From the NCBI RefSeq assembly GCF_004514475.2, contig NZ_MYFO02000004.1, forward strand, positions 310,001-374,000: DNA of 64,000 nt. The letters run 5' to 3'. Under the pieces are notes generated by a model that had not been told where the DNA came from, searched no databases, and saw only the letters and a program-made list of their open reading frames with translations. Below, in pieces: positions 15,131 through 23,760 of this stretch (positions within the stretch are counted from its first letter, which is position 1; the number at the start of each line of letters is the position of its first letter). The position numbers and the translations under genes are program-made. Source of the DNA: Paenibacillus athensensis. GTDB lineage: Bacteria; Bacillota; Bacilli; Paenibacillales; NBRC-103111.

Positions 15131-16774
15131 GTGTCCACAATGAAAAAAAAGCTGTTTTCCAGACGTGAAAAAATAATTGCTGCTGCAGTAACGGCGGCAA
15201 TGGTTACCGCGCCCTTTGCGCTTGGCGTAGAACGTCCGACGACGGTAGGGGCGGAGGTGAGCATGCCGCCTACAACCAATGTAGACAAAGTGTACGATAT
15301 GGTGCTCCCGGCCAACGGCAGCTCGGATATTATCGATTTAAATTATTTGTTTGGCCAAGAGGTCTGGGGCTTGTATACGTCTTCCGACGAAGATCAGTTG
15401 CTGGCGTCAATCGATCAAGATCTGCTGATGAGCGGGCTTTTGAAGGTGACCACCTATGACCCGCAATCGCTTCCGGCGACGGTCAGCTTTACGCTGAGCT
15501 TGTCGCAGCCGGACTCCTCGACGATGCAAATCGAGAAGTTTAACGTTACGATCGGTCTGCCAACCGGCGCGGACGGTCATTTTGATATCAGCGATGCCGT
15601 TTCGTATATGAACAGCAACCAGGGTACATACGGTCCATCTTCGGTAACGCCGCAATTAGTCAGCGGTCTGCTGGGCAATATCGGTCCGGATGCCTCGACT
15701 TTCTACCAGTTTCCGGGCAATCGCAAGCCGGTGGCAACGTCGGGCGGCATTCAGGGGCAGGGACTGATCAGCGGCAATGATGTATCCGCGGATGAGCTGC
15801 TTGGTAATTTGTCCGATTATTTCAGCGATCCGGACGGTCAAATGCTGACTTATTATTTTGGCTCCAGCAATACGGAGGTCGTGAGGACTTATTTGGGAGA
15901 AGGCGGAGATTGGCGTTTCTGTGCAGATATGCCGGGCGACGCGACGATTTCGTTCGTGGCGACGGATTCGATGGGCGGAGCGGCTTACAAGACGTTTAAC
16001 ATCCACGTGGATGGGGAAGGCTCCGGCAACCAAGCGCCTTACTATTACAACACGATTACGACGAATTACCTGTATGCCGGAGCGACGATTGATTTAAGCG
16101 ATTATTTTACAGATCCGGATGAGGATCCGATCTCGTATGAGCTGACTGTGATGAATTCCGGCGGTACGACCAGCACGACCTCTTTGACCGGCTCGCTGAT
16201 TCAGATGAGCAATATTCCGTTGTATGGGAAAATTATCAATGTTCGCGCAATCGATCCAGAGGGCGCCTACGAGGATATGGAAGTCAACATTTCAAGAATG
16301 TCCCCGAACGCGCTTGATACGCAAAGTCTGTATACGGGAAGCTCGTATCTGCTTGATTTGAACTCGGTTTTCAATCTCGGCTCCAATATCAGCTATTCGG
16401 TGATCACCTACGATATGGTCGATGCGAGCATTGTAGACGATGTGTATTTGAAGGTGGACACGCCGGTTGACGGCAATGCGCTTCTTCACGTGTATGCTTA
16501 CGATAACGACAACAACAAGACGTATCAGGACGATCTGGAGGTTCAAGTGCTGACGTTCGGCGATACGAACGGCATGGTTCACATTCCGACCTTGTTCCCT
16601 TACGACAATGCTGGCGACATTTATTCCCACATGACCAAATCGACCAGTGATTCCACCATGCTGGGAACGGGAGATTATATTTACTGGGGCGGTCCTTCCG
16701 GCGGTTCGGTGACGTTTACGTTTGATCCGAATGACGGGCACAAAATCATTACGGTTCCTTATACGAAGCCTTAA
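15131..16774 (+). CDS. secreted modular protein with cadherin-like repeats
   Basis: About 547 residues. A basic N-terminus and hydrophobic stretch (IIAAAVTAAMVTAPFALG) form a signal peptide. The rest holds about four beta modules of similar pattern: IDLNYLF, LSDYFSDPDGQMLTYYF, IDLSDYFTDPDEDPISYEL and LLDLNSVFNLGSNISY. The DxxDYFxDPDG form is that of cadherin-like calcium-binding modules of bacterial surface proteins. No LPXTG or SLH motif is seen, so it may be released or held by its sugars. GTG 15131 follows GGTGG; ATG 15140 is the alternative. Its stop codon shares a base with the next start. Confidence 0.75.
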   Translation: MSTMKKKLFSRREKIIAAAVTAAMVTAPFALGVERPTTVGAEVSMPPTTNVDKVYDMVLPANGSSDIIDLNYLFGQEVWGLYTSSDEDQLLASIDQDLLMSGLLKVTTYDPQSLPATVSFTLSLSQPDSSTMQIEKFNVTIGLPTGADGHFDISDAVSYMNSNQGTYGPSSVTPQLVSGLLGNIGPDASTFYQFPGNRKPVATSGGIQGQGLISGNDVSADELLGNLSDYFSDPDGQMLTYYFGSSNTEVVRTYLGEGGDWRFCADMPGDATISFVATDSMGGAAYKTFNIHVDGEGSGNQAPYYYNTITTNYLYAGATIDLSDYFTDPDEDPISYELTVMNSGGTTSTTSLTGSLIQMSNIPLYGKIINVRAIDPEGAYEDMEVNISRMSPNALDTQSLYTGSSYLLDLNSVFNLGSNISYSVITYDMVDASIVDDVYLKVDTPVDGNALLHVYAYDNDNNKTYQDDLEVQVLTFGDTNGMVHIPTLFPYDNAGDIYSHMTKSTSDSTMLGTGDYIYWGGPSGGSVTFTFDPNDGHKIITVPYTKP

Positions 16775-18222
16775 TGGAAGCCGCTTTGAACTACGAGCCG
16801 GTTCGGAAGCTTTTTCAAGCCAAGCGGTTTCGCGAGGCGGAGGAGCCGTGCAAGCAGCTTGTGCGCGCGAATCCGCTGGATGCGCAGAGCTGGGTTCTGC
16901 TGGCGGAGGCGCTGCTGCATCAGGGCTTTGGCCGCGCCGCCCGTCGCCTGTTTGAACGTGCGTGGTTGCTTGATCCGCAAGCGATTTGGGTCGAGGCGGC
17001 GAAGCAAGCGCTCGGTCGAACACCCGACGGTGACGAGCGGTTTGATATCGAGGGCTTGCTGCATGTGCCGCGGGTGACGATTACAGCAGCCGTGCTCGCC
17101 GGTAACGAGGAGCAATCGATTGCCGATTGCCTCTTGTCACTGGAGGGAGCGGTTGACGAAATCGTGGTCTTTGCGACAGGTGCCGACCGGACGGCGGAAA
17201 TAGCCGGTCAAATAGCCGGTGTGCGCGTCGTCCCCCTTGCATGGCAAGACCATTTTGCGGCGACGCGGAATGAGGCGATGACCTATCTGCATACGGATTG
17301 GGTCATCTGGTTTGACGCCGACGAGCGGCTGCTGCCAGAAGATGCGTCTTGCGTACGCGAGGCTGCAGGTGTTTTTCACACGCATCCGCTGTTGCCGGTT
17401 TTGCACATTTGGCATTTGAACAAGATGCGCGACACGGTCGTTCATGATTTTTCCCAAGTGCGCTTGTTTCCGCTGCGTCCGGGCGTCCGTTATTGGGGGC
17501 GCGTCCATGAGCAGGTCGGCACGAATGCAGGCTTGTATGCTGACGACACGTACCGACGTCCAGTCAAAATCCGCTATCTGCATGACGGCTACGACCCCGA
17601 TGTGGTGGTACGCACAGGCAAGCTGGAGCGCAATTTACGGCTCTTGCGGCTGATGCTGGACGAGGAGCCGGATAACCCTGGCCACTGGCTGTTCTATGGG
17701 CGGGAATCGCTTTTGGCGGGATTGGACGAAGAGGCGGAACGCGCGCTGCTGGAGGCGCTGCGTCTGGCAGCGGAGCAACCGCGGTTCGGGCGGGTGTTGG
17801 ACATTTACAACCTGCTTGTGCAGCTATCGATGAAGCGCGGGAATTGGGAGGAAGCCGAACGTTGGTGCCGCGAAGCGCTGGAAGTAAATCCGGATTTTCC
17901 GGACGCGTTTTTTTGGCTGGCGCAAGTGCAGATGAAACAGGCGGAAGCGCTGTACCGGGAAGCGGAGAAGGGCGTCCGCCAAGCGCAAAGGTCCTTGGCG
18001 ACTTACCGCGGCGGCGTGACGGCGGACTACCGGATCGGCGCGTGGATGGCGGAGATGACACTGGCCGATATCGCCTTCCGCTCCGGCAAATGGAGCGAAG
18101 CCCGCAAGCTGTATGCGCGCCATATGCACAGACCGGAAGCACAGCAGCTTGCGCTGAAACGGCTGGCTTGGATGGACAAGGAAGGCGCAGGACCAGGGCG
18201 CGACGCGAAGCCCGGGGTCTGA
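16774..18222 (+). CDS. family 2 glycosyltransferase with TPR repeats
   Basis: A 482-residue protein. TPR-like helices (AEEPCKQLVRANPLDAQSW) fill residues about 10-75. A GT2 domain follows (TITAAVLAGNEEQSIADCLLSL, WVIWFDADERL as the DxD-type nucleotide-sugar site, RYWGRVHEQV). More TPRs run from about 290 to the end. Such enzymes glycosylate proteins or surface polymers. The start overlaps the previous stop by one base (TAATG), so it is coupled to the secreted modular protein, a plausible substrate. That link is inference. Confidence 0.87.
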   Translation: MEAALNYEPVRKLFQAKRFREAEEPCKQLVRANPLDAQSWVLLAEALLHQGFGRAARRLFERAWLLDPQAIWVEAAKQALGRTPDGDERFDIEGLLHVPRVTITAAVLAGNEEQSIADCLLSLEGAVDEIVVFATGADRTAEIAGQIAGVRVVPLAWQDHFAATRNEAMTYLHTDWVIWFDADERLLPEDASCVREAAGVFHTHPLLPVLHIWHLNKMRDTVVHDFSQVRLFPLRPGVRYWGRVHEQVGTNAGLYADDTYRRPVKIRYLHDGYDPDVVVRTGKLERNLRLLRLMLDEEPDNPGHWLFYGRESLLAGLDEEAERALLEALRLAAEQPRFGRVLDIYNLLVQLSMKRGNWEEAERWCREALEVNPDFPDAFFWLAQVQMKQAEALYREAEKGVRQAQRSLATYRGGVTADYRIGAWMAEMTLADIAFRSGKWSEARKLYARHMHRPEAQQLALKRLAWMDKEGAGPGRDAKPGV

Positions 18223-18230
18223 AGCAAGCG

Positions 18231-18279
18231 AAAGAGGACGTTCCTCAGCCATGCGAATGGCTTGACGGACGTCCTCTTT
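18231..18279. terminator. terminator between the glycosyltransferase and yjcZ-like genes
   Basis: AAAGAGGACGT (18231-18241) pairs with ACGTCCTCTTT (18269-18279), with an inner CAGCCAT/ATGGCTT stem. Confidence 0.85.
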
Positions 18280-18316
18280 GTTGTAGAAATGCCCGGAGAG
18301 GCCGGGCGTAGGGGGA

Positions 18317-18406
18317 TTAGATCAGGAAAGAACGAGTGATGATCACCAGGAGAATGAACAGAACCAGAATGGCGCCTGCGGACGAATAACCGACTGCGTG
18401 GGACAT
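18317..18406 (-). CDS. YjcZ-family sporulation peptide
   Basis: A 29-residue hydrophobic peptide beginning MSHAVGYSSAGAILVLFI and ending TRSFLI. It is one membrane helix preceded by a short Gly/Ser head, the form of the YjcZ/SscA-type small proteins of spore formers. AGGGAGGTAAT before ATG 18406 is one of the best ribosome binding sites in the window. A terminator on the plus-strand side at 18231-18279 would end its transcript. The function of this family in spores is not well defined. Confidence 0.9.
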   Translation of the reverse strand: MSHAVGYSSAGAILVLFILLVIITRSFLI

Positions 18407-18586
18407 GAGATTACCTCCCTTGTTCACATAATTGGGGACCGCGGCTCATCTTGACCGTCGGTATACGATACTATATGTCCCTAAAGGCAGCTGTGTATGG
18501 ACATTTATCCCGCATCGGCATATTTTGGGCGCTTCCCGGGCAGGCTACCCTTGTACAAAAGGAACTGTAGAGGAGGCGAGTCTGTC

Positions 18587-19684
18587 ATGGCCGCAATTCA
18601 GCTTAGACCGGATTTGAAAACAGCAGGCGGCGAGGTCTGCGACATTATGTACGAAGGAGAGTTTGCCGGCACGCTCACGCTCGTGTACCGGGAGTCGGAT
18701 CGGTTGTCAGGCTCCGTCCAATTGGAGCGGCAGTCCTTATCGGCATCGGACAAGGAACGGGTATTGGTTTTCGTCAAGGAGCATGTGGAGGATCTCGTTC
18801 GCGCGGTGCGCGCGCAATCGTGCGAGGTGTTCGTGACGTACAGCGATTATGAGCTGATTATTGCTACCGAGCATGCGCTGCAAACCGCGCAGGGAAGCGG
18901 GCTTGCCCCGCGGCGGGAGCCTGTTGTTTTACACGAGGATGAAGCGGATTATGAATGGGTGCAGGATGGAACGCGCTTTGACGACGTGGACCCGGACGGC
19001 GGGGATGAGTTCGATATGGAGATGGTCTCGCCGTCGGCGGATTCCGCAGAGACGGATTACGAGTTGGTCATTGTCGGAGAAAAGCGCAACCGCGTGGAAT
19101 ACCACGTATACGATGACGAATCGGAGCTGATTGCCGAGTGCGCGCTGGTGCTGTATGGCGCCGACGTGGTCGGCGAGATCAACTGGCGTTTTGATCCGTT
19201 CGAGGAGGAAATGAACCGGATTACGGAGCTGCTGGTCGCCGATTTTGACGAAACGCTAATTGATACGTATGTGCTGCATATGAACTATAATGGGGAAACG
19301 ATCGACACGATTGAGCTGACGCACCGGGATTTGCTGGAGGAAGCGGACAGCAGCCGCGCTCCGGTTGAGCTGGAGCCGTTCAATAGTGAGGATTACACGG
19401 TTGTGTTGGCCCGGGACGACGGGGACACGCTGACGTATGAGATTTATCAGCAATCGTACGGCGGACTGCCGATTGGCACAGCAACGGTCGATATCAGCGA
19501 GCGGCAGCTGACCGGATTTATCGATTTCCGCGAGCCGGGCAACGCCGACGACCGCGAGCTGATCGCGATGCTGCTGCTTGACGAGCTCGACAAGGAAAAG
19601 GACTACGAAACGGTCAATTTTTCGATGCTGTATCGCAATAAGCTGATCGATGAAATTTTGTTTGAATCGGAGCAGGTGCATTAG
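18587..19684 (+). CDS. acidic protein with three repeated modules, unknown function
   Basis: A 365-residue protein without signal peptide or membrane helix, rich in Asp and Glu. I do not recognise a family. Three stretches share a pattern of beta strands, a Gly before a hydrophobic strand, then an acidic helix: GTLTLVYRESDRLSGSVQLE, CALVLYGADVVGEINWRF and GTATVDISERQLTGFIDF, each followed by a helix and a final strand (VTYSDYELII, MNYNGETIDTIEL, MLYRNKLIDEIL). This points to an internal triplication of about 90-100 residues, with an acidic linker between modules 1 and 2. AGGAGG at 18571-18576 supports ATG 18587. It is followed by a terminator. Confidence 0.8.
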   Translation: MAAIQLRPDLKTAGGEVCDIMYEGEFAGTLTLVYRESDRLSGSVQLERQSLSASDKERVLVFVKEHVEDLVRAVRAQSCEVFVTYSDYELIIATEHALQTAQGSGLAPRREPVVLHEDEADYEWVQDGTRFDDVDPDGGDEFDMEMVSPSADSAETDYELVIVGEKRNRVEYHVYDDESELIAECALVLYGADVVGEINWRFDPFEEEMNRITELLVADFDETLIDTYVLHMNYNGETIDTIELTHRDLLEEADSSRAPVELEPFNSEDYTVVLARDDGDTLTYEIYQQSYGGLPIGTATVDISERQLTGFIDFREPGNADDRELIAMLLLDELDKEKDYETVNFSMLYRNKLIDEILFESEQVH

Positions 19685-19692
19685 CAGACGGC

Positions 19693-19730
19693 AAAAAGGC
19701 ATGAGCCCAAACGAGGGTTCATGCCTTTGC
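19693..19730. terminator. bidirectional terminator
   Basis: AAAGGCATGAGCCC pairs with GGGTTCATGCCTTT. It serves the convergent triplicated-module gene and the nitroreductase gene. Confidence 0.85.
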
Positions 19731-19754
19731 CATGCCGAGCCGGGGAAATGCGGA

Positions 19755-20384
19755 TCAGAAGGATTCTTTGACGACGACCTGATCGAGCGACAGACGGCCG
19801 CTGCCGCGCGCCGGCGTTGCGGCCACACCTACAGTGATCAACATGATCGGCAGATAACGTTCAGGCACATTGAATTCGCTGACGAACCGCACCGGATCGT
19901 AACCGCCCATCGGGCACGTATCGTAGCCCAACGCTTTGGCGGCCAGCATCAGCTGCATCGAAGCAAGCGAAGCGTTGCGAATCGCTTCGTCGCGCGCAAC
20001 CTGCGGGTTCTTGTAAGCGCCGTTCACTTGACCGCTGAGCCCTTCTTTAATTTCCGGCTTCAGGAAACCGGCTTCCACGAGTGGACCAAAAACCGGCTCA
20101 AGGTTAAGATTGGCTTGGAGGTCGCCCAGAACGGCGATGACGGCCGAGCTCTCGGCGATTTGCTTCTGGCCAAAGGCGATCGGCAGGAGCTTCTCCTTGT
20201 TCGCTTGATCTTCAATGACGAGGAATTTCCAATGCTGCAGGTTCCAGGAGGACGGTGCCTGGGAAGCGGCGGTGAGAATTTGTTCCAGGTGCTCTTTGGG
20301 CAGACGGTGTCCGGTTTGATACTGCTTGACGGAATGGCGCTCAGCCATCACTTTAAACACTTCGGATTGGACTTGCTCGGTCAT
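19755..20384 (-). CDS. nitroreductase-family flavoprotein
   Basis: A 209-residue FMN enzyme that reduces nitro compounds, quinones or similar with NAD(P)H. Visible family features are RHSVKQYQTG near the N-terminus (FMN phosphate), AASQAPSSWNLQHWKFLVI, the LMLAAKALGYDTCPMGGYD stretch and a dimer-forming C-terminus. GGAGGG precedes ATG 20384; a longer frame to 20456 lacks such a site. It is transcribed alone. The physiological substrate is unknown. Confidence 0.9.
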   Translation of the reverse strand: MTEQVQSEVFKVMAERHSVKQYQTGHRLPKEHLEQILTAASQAPSSWNLQHWKFLVIEDQANKEKLLPIAFGQKQIAESSAVIAVLGDLQANLNLEPVFGPLVEAGFLKPEIKEGLSGQVNGAYKNPQVARDEAIRNASLASMQLMLAAKALGYDTCPMGGYDPVRFVSEFNVPERYLPIMLITVGVAATPARGSGRLSLDQVVVKESF

Positions 20385-20521
20385 TATGGAATCCCTCCAA
20401 TTGGTATCTATCTGGCTATATACTGTAATCATAAATGTTATAGTTAGTGTTGTCAAGCGCGACCTTTTCTCTTTTCCTTTGATCGGGGATAATAGAAGAA
20501 AGGAAGGGGATGTCTTCCATC

Positions 20522-20797
20522 ATGAATATGACGCAGGAAGAGCTGAGTCATCTCATTTTTCTGACGGAGGTCGTTATTGCCGGCAAAAAGAAAAGCCTGA
20601 TGCACGAAACGCTCCAGGTGCTGCTGTACATCGTCAAATCGGTCGATCAGATTGAGCTGCCGGATTCAGTCATCGACCAGATCGAGCGGCTGATTGCGCT
20701 GATCGAACACGATTTGCGTCAGGAAAACGAGCGGATGCAGGAAACCTACAGCTATTTGGACTGGCCTCAAAGCGGCCAGCGCAAGCCTTTGGGATAA
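20522..20797 (+). CDS. small helical protein of unknown function
   Basis: About 91 residues, predicted helical and soluble (EELSHLIFLTEVVIAGKKKS, DQIERLIALIEHDLRQENERMQ). I do not recognise the family. AAGGAAGGGG lies directly before an ATG at 20510, too close to serve it, so ATG 20522 or 20528 is more likely. The 3' end overlaps the end of the convergent methyltransferase gene by 31 bp. Confidence 0.65.
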   Translation: MNMTQEELSHLIFLTEVVIAGKKKSLMHETLQVLLYIVKSVDQIELPDSVIDQIERLIALIEHDLRQENERMQETYSYLDWPQSGQRKPLG

Positions 20798-22179
20798 TGA
20801 TTTTTCAGCTGGCCGCCGCTTTCCTTGCCCCAGCCGAGCGGGAAGCCGTCGACGCGCAAGAGCGCCCAGCCGCTGGAATCCCGCGCGGTCGGCAGCGCTT
20901 CGCCGCGCAGGTAAGCGAGCGCGAGCGGCGAGTCAGCCGCGACATCGAAGGCGAGCGCGCCTGCGCAAGCGGCGTCGTTCAAGGCGAGCGCCAAAGCATG
21001 CGACGGTTCGAACCGTCGCTTCTTCAGCTCGCCCAGATGCAGCCCCGGGCGCAGCACCCGGAGGCCGTCCAGCCCGCGGCCGCCAAGGCCAAGCGCCGCT
21101 GCGGCGGGGGGCAGCAGGTATAGCTGCTCCCCGAACAAAAGCGGCTCGCCGGCCGGGCGATACGCGGGCAGCGCATCGCGGCGGAACGCCTCGAACAAGG
21201 CCAGACCTTCGGCCGCGGCCTTGTCCGGTGGAGGCGTGCCGCCGCCGCGTTTGCCGCGCGGCCGGGGGCCGGGCTCGCCGGCAACGCCCGCCGCATCAGC
21301 CGGCCCGCCCGCGTCTGCGCCGCCGCGCTTGCGCAGCAGCGCGACGAAGTGGCCCTCGCCGCGCTGGCGGTGCGGCCAGATGCGCTCGACGCGCACCAGC
21401 TCCAGCGCGCCGCCGCTTGCGGCGATGAGCTGCTCGACGACGCCCTCGTTCTCCTCACGGTTGAACGTGCAGGTCGAATAGGCGAGCAGCCCACCCGGCT
21501 TGAGCATCGCGACGGCCTCCGGCGCGATGTCGAGCTGCCGCTTGGCGCACATGACGACGTGCGCCGGCGACCACTCGGCGATGGCATCGGGGTCCTTGCG
21601 GAACATCCCTTCGCCCGAGCAGGGAGCGTCGAGCATGATTTTATCGAAAAACTGCGGGAACCGCTGCGCCAGCCGATCCGGCGCGCTGCTGACGACAATT
21701 GCGTTGGCAACGCCAAGCCGCTCGATATTTTCGGACAGGATTTTGGCCCGGGCCGGATGAATTTCATTGGCGATCAGCAAGCCTTCGCCCTGCAGCTTGC
21801 CGGCGATATGCGTCGATTTGCCGCCGGGGGCAGCGGCCAGATCGAGCACGATGTCGCCCGGCTGCGGCGCGAGCAGCTCCACAGCCGACATCGCCGACGG
21901 CTCCTGCATATAGTAGAGCCCGGCTGCATGCCACGGGTGCTTGCCTGGACGGACCGAATCCTCGTAATAATAGCCGGTCGGGCACCAGGGCACAGGCGTA
22001 AGCTCCAGCGAGCGTGTCAGGCGCTCTGCCGCTGTGCTGGCCGGCGAGAGCTTTAAGGGATTAAAGCGCAGCCCCTGCACGCGCGGGTTGTCGTAGCTGG
22101 CAGCCAGCAGCGCCGCTTCTTCGGCGCCCAGCAGGCCGTGCATTTGTTGGATAAATTCGGGCGGCAATGGCCGATTCAT
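20767..22179 (-). CDS. rRNA cytosine-C5 methyltransferase, RsmB/NOL1 (RsmF-like) family, second copy
   Basis: A 470-residue paralog of the protein at 11207-12757. Both share the opening (FIQQMHGLLGAEEAALLAASYDNPR here), LDLAAAPGGKSTHIAG for SAM, DAPCSGEGMFRKDPDA with the motif IV cysteine, YSTCTFNREENEG with the nucleophile, and a C-terminal domain with RFEPSHALA. The variable Gly/Pro-rich linker differs. AAAAGGAGCC supports ATG 22179 rather than 22200. Two copies 8 kb apart probably target different rRNA positions, or one has drifted. The gene is monocistronic. Confidence 0.9.
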   Translation of the reverse strand: MNRPLPPEFIQQMHGLLGAEEAALLAASYDNPRVQGLRFNPLKLSPASTAAERLTRSLELTPVPWCPTGYYYEDSVRPGKHPWHAAGLYYMQEPSAMSAVELLAPQPGDIVLDLAAAPGGKSTHIAGKLQGEGLLIANEIHPARAKILSENIERLGVANAIVVSSAPDRLAQRFPQFFDKIMLDAPCSGEGMFRKDPDAIAEWSPAHVVMCAKRQLDIAPEAVAMLKPGGLLAYSTCTFNREENEGVVEQLIAASGGALELVRVERIWPHRQRGEGHFVALLRKRGGADAGGPADAAGVAGEPGPRPRGKRGGGTPPPDKAAAEGLALFEAFRRDALPAYRPAGEPLLFGEQLYLLPPAAAALGLGGRGLDGLRVLRPGLHLGELKKRRFEPSHALALALNDAACAGALAFDVAADSPLALAYLRGEALPTARDSSGWALLRVDGFPLGWGKESGGQLKNHYPKGLRWPL

Positions 22180-22234
22180 GCGATAGGCTCCTTTTTCCAT
22201 GTTGGATCACGATCATTATACTCTTTTGCGGGCA

Positions 22235-22264
22235 TTGTGAGAAGTCGGCCGGACGTGCTATAAT
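22235..22264 (+). promoter_or_regulatory. promoter of queE
   Basis: TTGTGA (22235-22240), 18-bp spacer, TATAAT (22259-22264), giving a leader of about 80 nt. No preQ1 riboswitch pattern was found in the leader. Confidence 0.65.
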
Positions 22265-22348
22265 ACTTCGTGGTTTTTGATCGGAAGTGGCGGTGAAGCG
22301 CTCCCGCAGGCTGCAGAGCCCGCGCGGCCGAAAGATGGAGGACACAGC

Positions 22349-23035
22349 ATGATGCAAAAGGATATCCGGATTCCGATGGTAGAAATATTCGAGACGGTGG
22401 AAGGCGAAGGGACCCGTGCCGGGTTTCCGACGATTTTCGTCCGTCTTTTTGGCTGCAATTTGCGCTGTACGTGGTGCGATACGAAATACAGCTATCCGCC
22501 AGCGGAGGCGGAGCATGTGATGACGATTGAAGAGATCGTCGCTGCGGTCGGTCGTTACCGCTCGCGGCACATTTGTTTGACCGGCGGCGAGCCGCTGCTG
22601 TACGGCGATCGTTCGCTGGCGCTGATTGAGGCGCTGGCGGCGCTGGAGCAGGTCGACGACCTGCATGTCGAGACGAACGGGGCGATTGATCTCGCGCCGT
22701 TCCTGCAAGCGGTCGCTTCGCCGAAGGTGCGGTACGTGATGGACTACAAGCTGCCGGACTCCGGGGAAGCGACGCGGATGCTGCCCGGCAATCTGGCTTT
22801 GCTGCGGCCGCAGGACGAGCTGAAGTTTGTCGTCGGCAGTCAGGCCGATTTCGATGCGGCTGTGCGGCTGCTGCGTGAGCATCCGATTGCGGCGCAGCCG
22901 CTGTTTAGTCCGGTGTGGGAAACGATGCCGCCCCGGAGGCTGGCCGAGCTGATATTGGCCGAAGGCTTGAGCCGCGTCAAGCTGAACATGCAGCTGCACA
23001 AAATCATTTGGGACCCAGCCCAGCGCGGGGTCTAG
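22349..23035 (+). CDS. queE: 7-carboxy-7-deazaguanine synthase (radical SAM)
   Basis: A 228-residue radical SAM enzyme that rearranges 6-carboxytetrahydropterin to 7-carboxy-7-deazaguanine in queuosine precursor synthesis. The [4Fe-4S] cysteines are in CNLRCTWCD (36, 40, 43), a CX3CX2C arrangement. SAM-binding LTGGEPLLY and the N-terminal IFETVEGEGTRAGFPTIFVR are typical of QueE. GGAGG precedes ATG 22349. The queC, queD and queF genes are not adjacent, so this copy is separated from the rest of the pathway. Confidence 0.93.
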   Translation: MMQKDIRIPMVEIFETVEGEGTRAGFPTIFVRLFGCNLRCTWCDTKYSYPPAEAEHVMTIEEIVAAVGRYRSRHICLTGGEPLLYGDRSLALIEALAALEQVDDLHVETNGAIDLAPFLQAVASPKVRYVMDYKLPDSGEATRMLPGNLALLRPQDELKFVVGSQADFDAAVRLLREHPIAAQPLFSPVWETMPPRRLAELILAEGLSRVKLNMQLHKIIWDPAQRGV

Positions 23036-23082
23036 CGCCAACCGGCAGGCACGGGCGAGGCGGAGGAAAGGAGCGGCGGCCG

Positions 23083-23760
23083 ATGGCGAAAATTTTGGTA
23101 GTGGACGATGATGCCGGCATTCGCGAGCTGATTCGTTTGTACTTGAGCGGCGAAGGCTTGGACGTGCTGGAGGCGGGCAACGGCCGGGAAGCGCTGGCGC
23201 TGCTGGAAAACGTTCAGGCCGATCTGGTCGTGCTCGATGTGATGATGCCGTATATGGACGGCTGGGAGCTGTGCCGCGAGCTGCGCCGCCTGCAGCCCGA
23301 GCTGCCGCTGCTGATGGTGACCGCCAAGGGCGAGACAGCCCACAAGGTCAAAGGCTTCCAGCTCGGCACGGACGATTACGTCGTCAAGCCGTTTGACCCG
23401 CTGGAGCTGGTTATGCGCGTCAAGGCGCTGCTCAAGCGCTACCGGATTGCCGCTGCGGCCGCTGTGCAGATCGGCGAAGCGGTCATCGACCGCGCGACGT
23501 TTGAGGTGCGGATCCACGAGCAGCGCGTCGTGCTGCCGCCCAAGGAATTCGAGCTGCTGTACAAGCTGGCCAGCTATCCGGGGCAAATTTTCACGCGGGC
23601 GCAGCTGATCGAGCATATTTGGGGCATGGACTACGAGGGCGACGAGCGGACCGTGGACGTGCATGTCAAAAGGCTGCGCGAGCGCTTCGAGCCGCTGGAA
23701 GCGGCGTTTGCGATCACGACGGTGCGTGGGCTTGGCTACCGGCTGGAGGCGCGGCTATGA
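23083..23760 (+). CDS. OmpR-family response regulator
   Basis: A 225-residue DNA-binding regulator. The receiver domain has the acidic pair VVDDD at the N-terminus, the phospho-acceptor Asp52 in LDVMMPYMDG, TAKGE with the conserved Thr, and DDYVVKPFDP with the conserved Lys. The winged-helix domain reads ELLYKLASYPGQIFTRAQL and DERTVDVHVKRLRERF. GGAGGAAAGGAG precedes ATG 23083. The partner kinase gene overlaps its end by 4 bp. The RND efflux operon lies just downstream. Confidence 0.93.
   Translation: MAKILVVDDDAGIRELIRLYLSGEGLDVLEAGNGREALALLENVQADLVVLDVMMPYMDGWELCRELRRLQPELPLLMVTAKGETAHKVKGFQLGTDDYVVKPFDPLELVMRVKALLKRYRIAAAAAVQIGEAVIDRATFEVRIHEQRVVLPPKEFELLYKLASYPGQIFTRAQLIEHIWGMDYEGDERTVDVHVKRLRERFEPLEAAFAITTVRGLGYRLEARL

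Noticed and set aside
22265-22348. preQ1 riboswitch before queE
   Set aside because: No short stem-loop with the A-rich tail and C-rich loop typical of preQ1-I, nor a plausible class II fold by eye.
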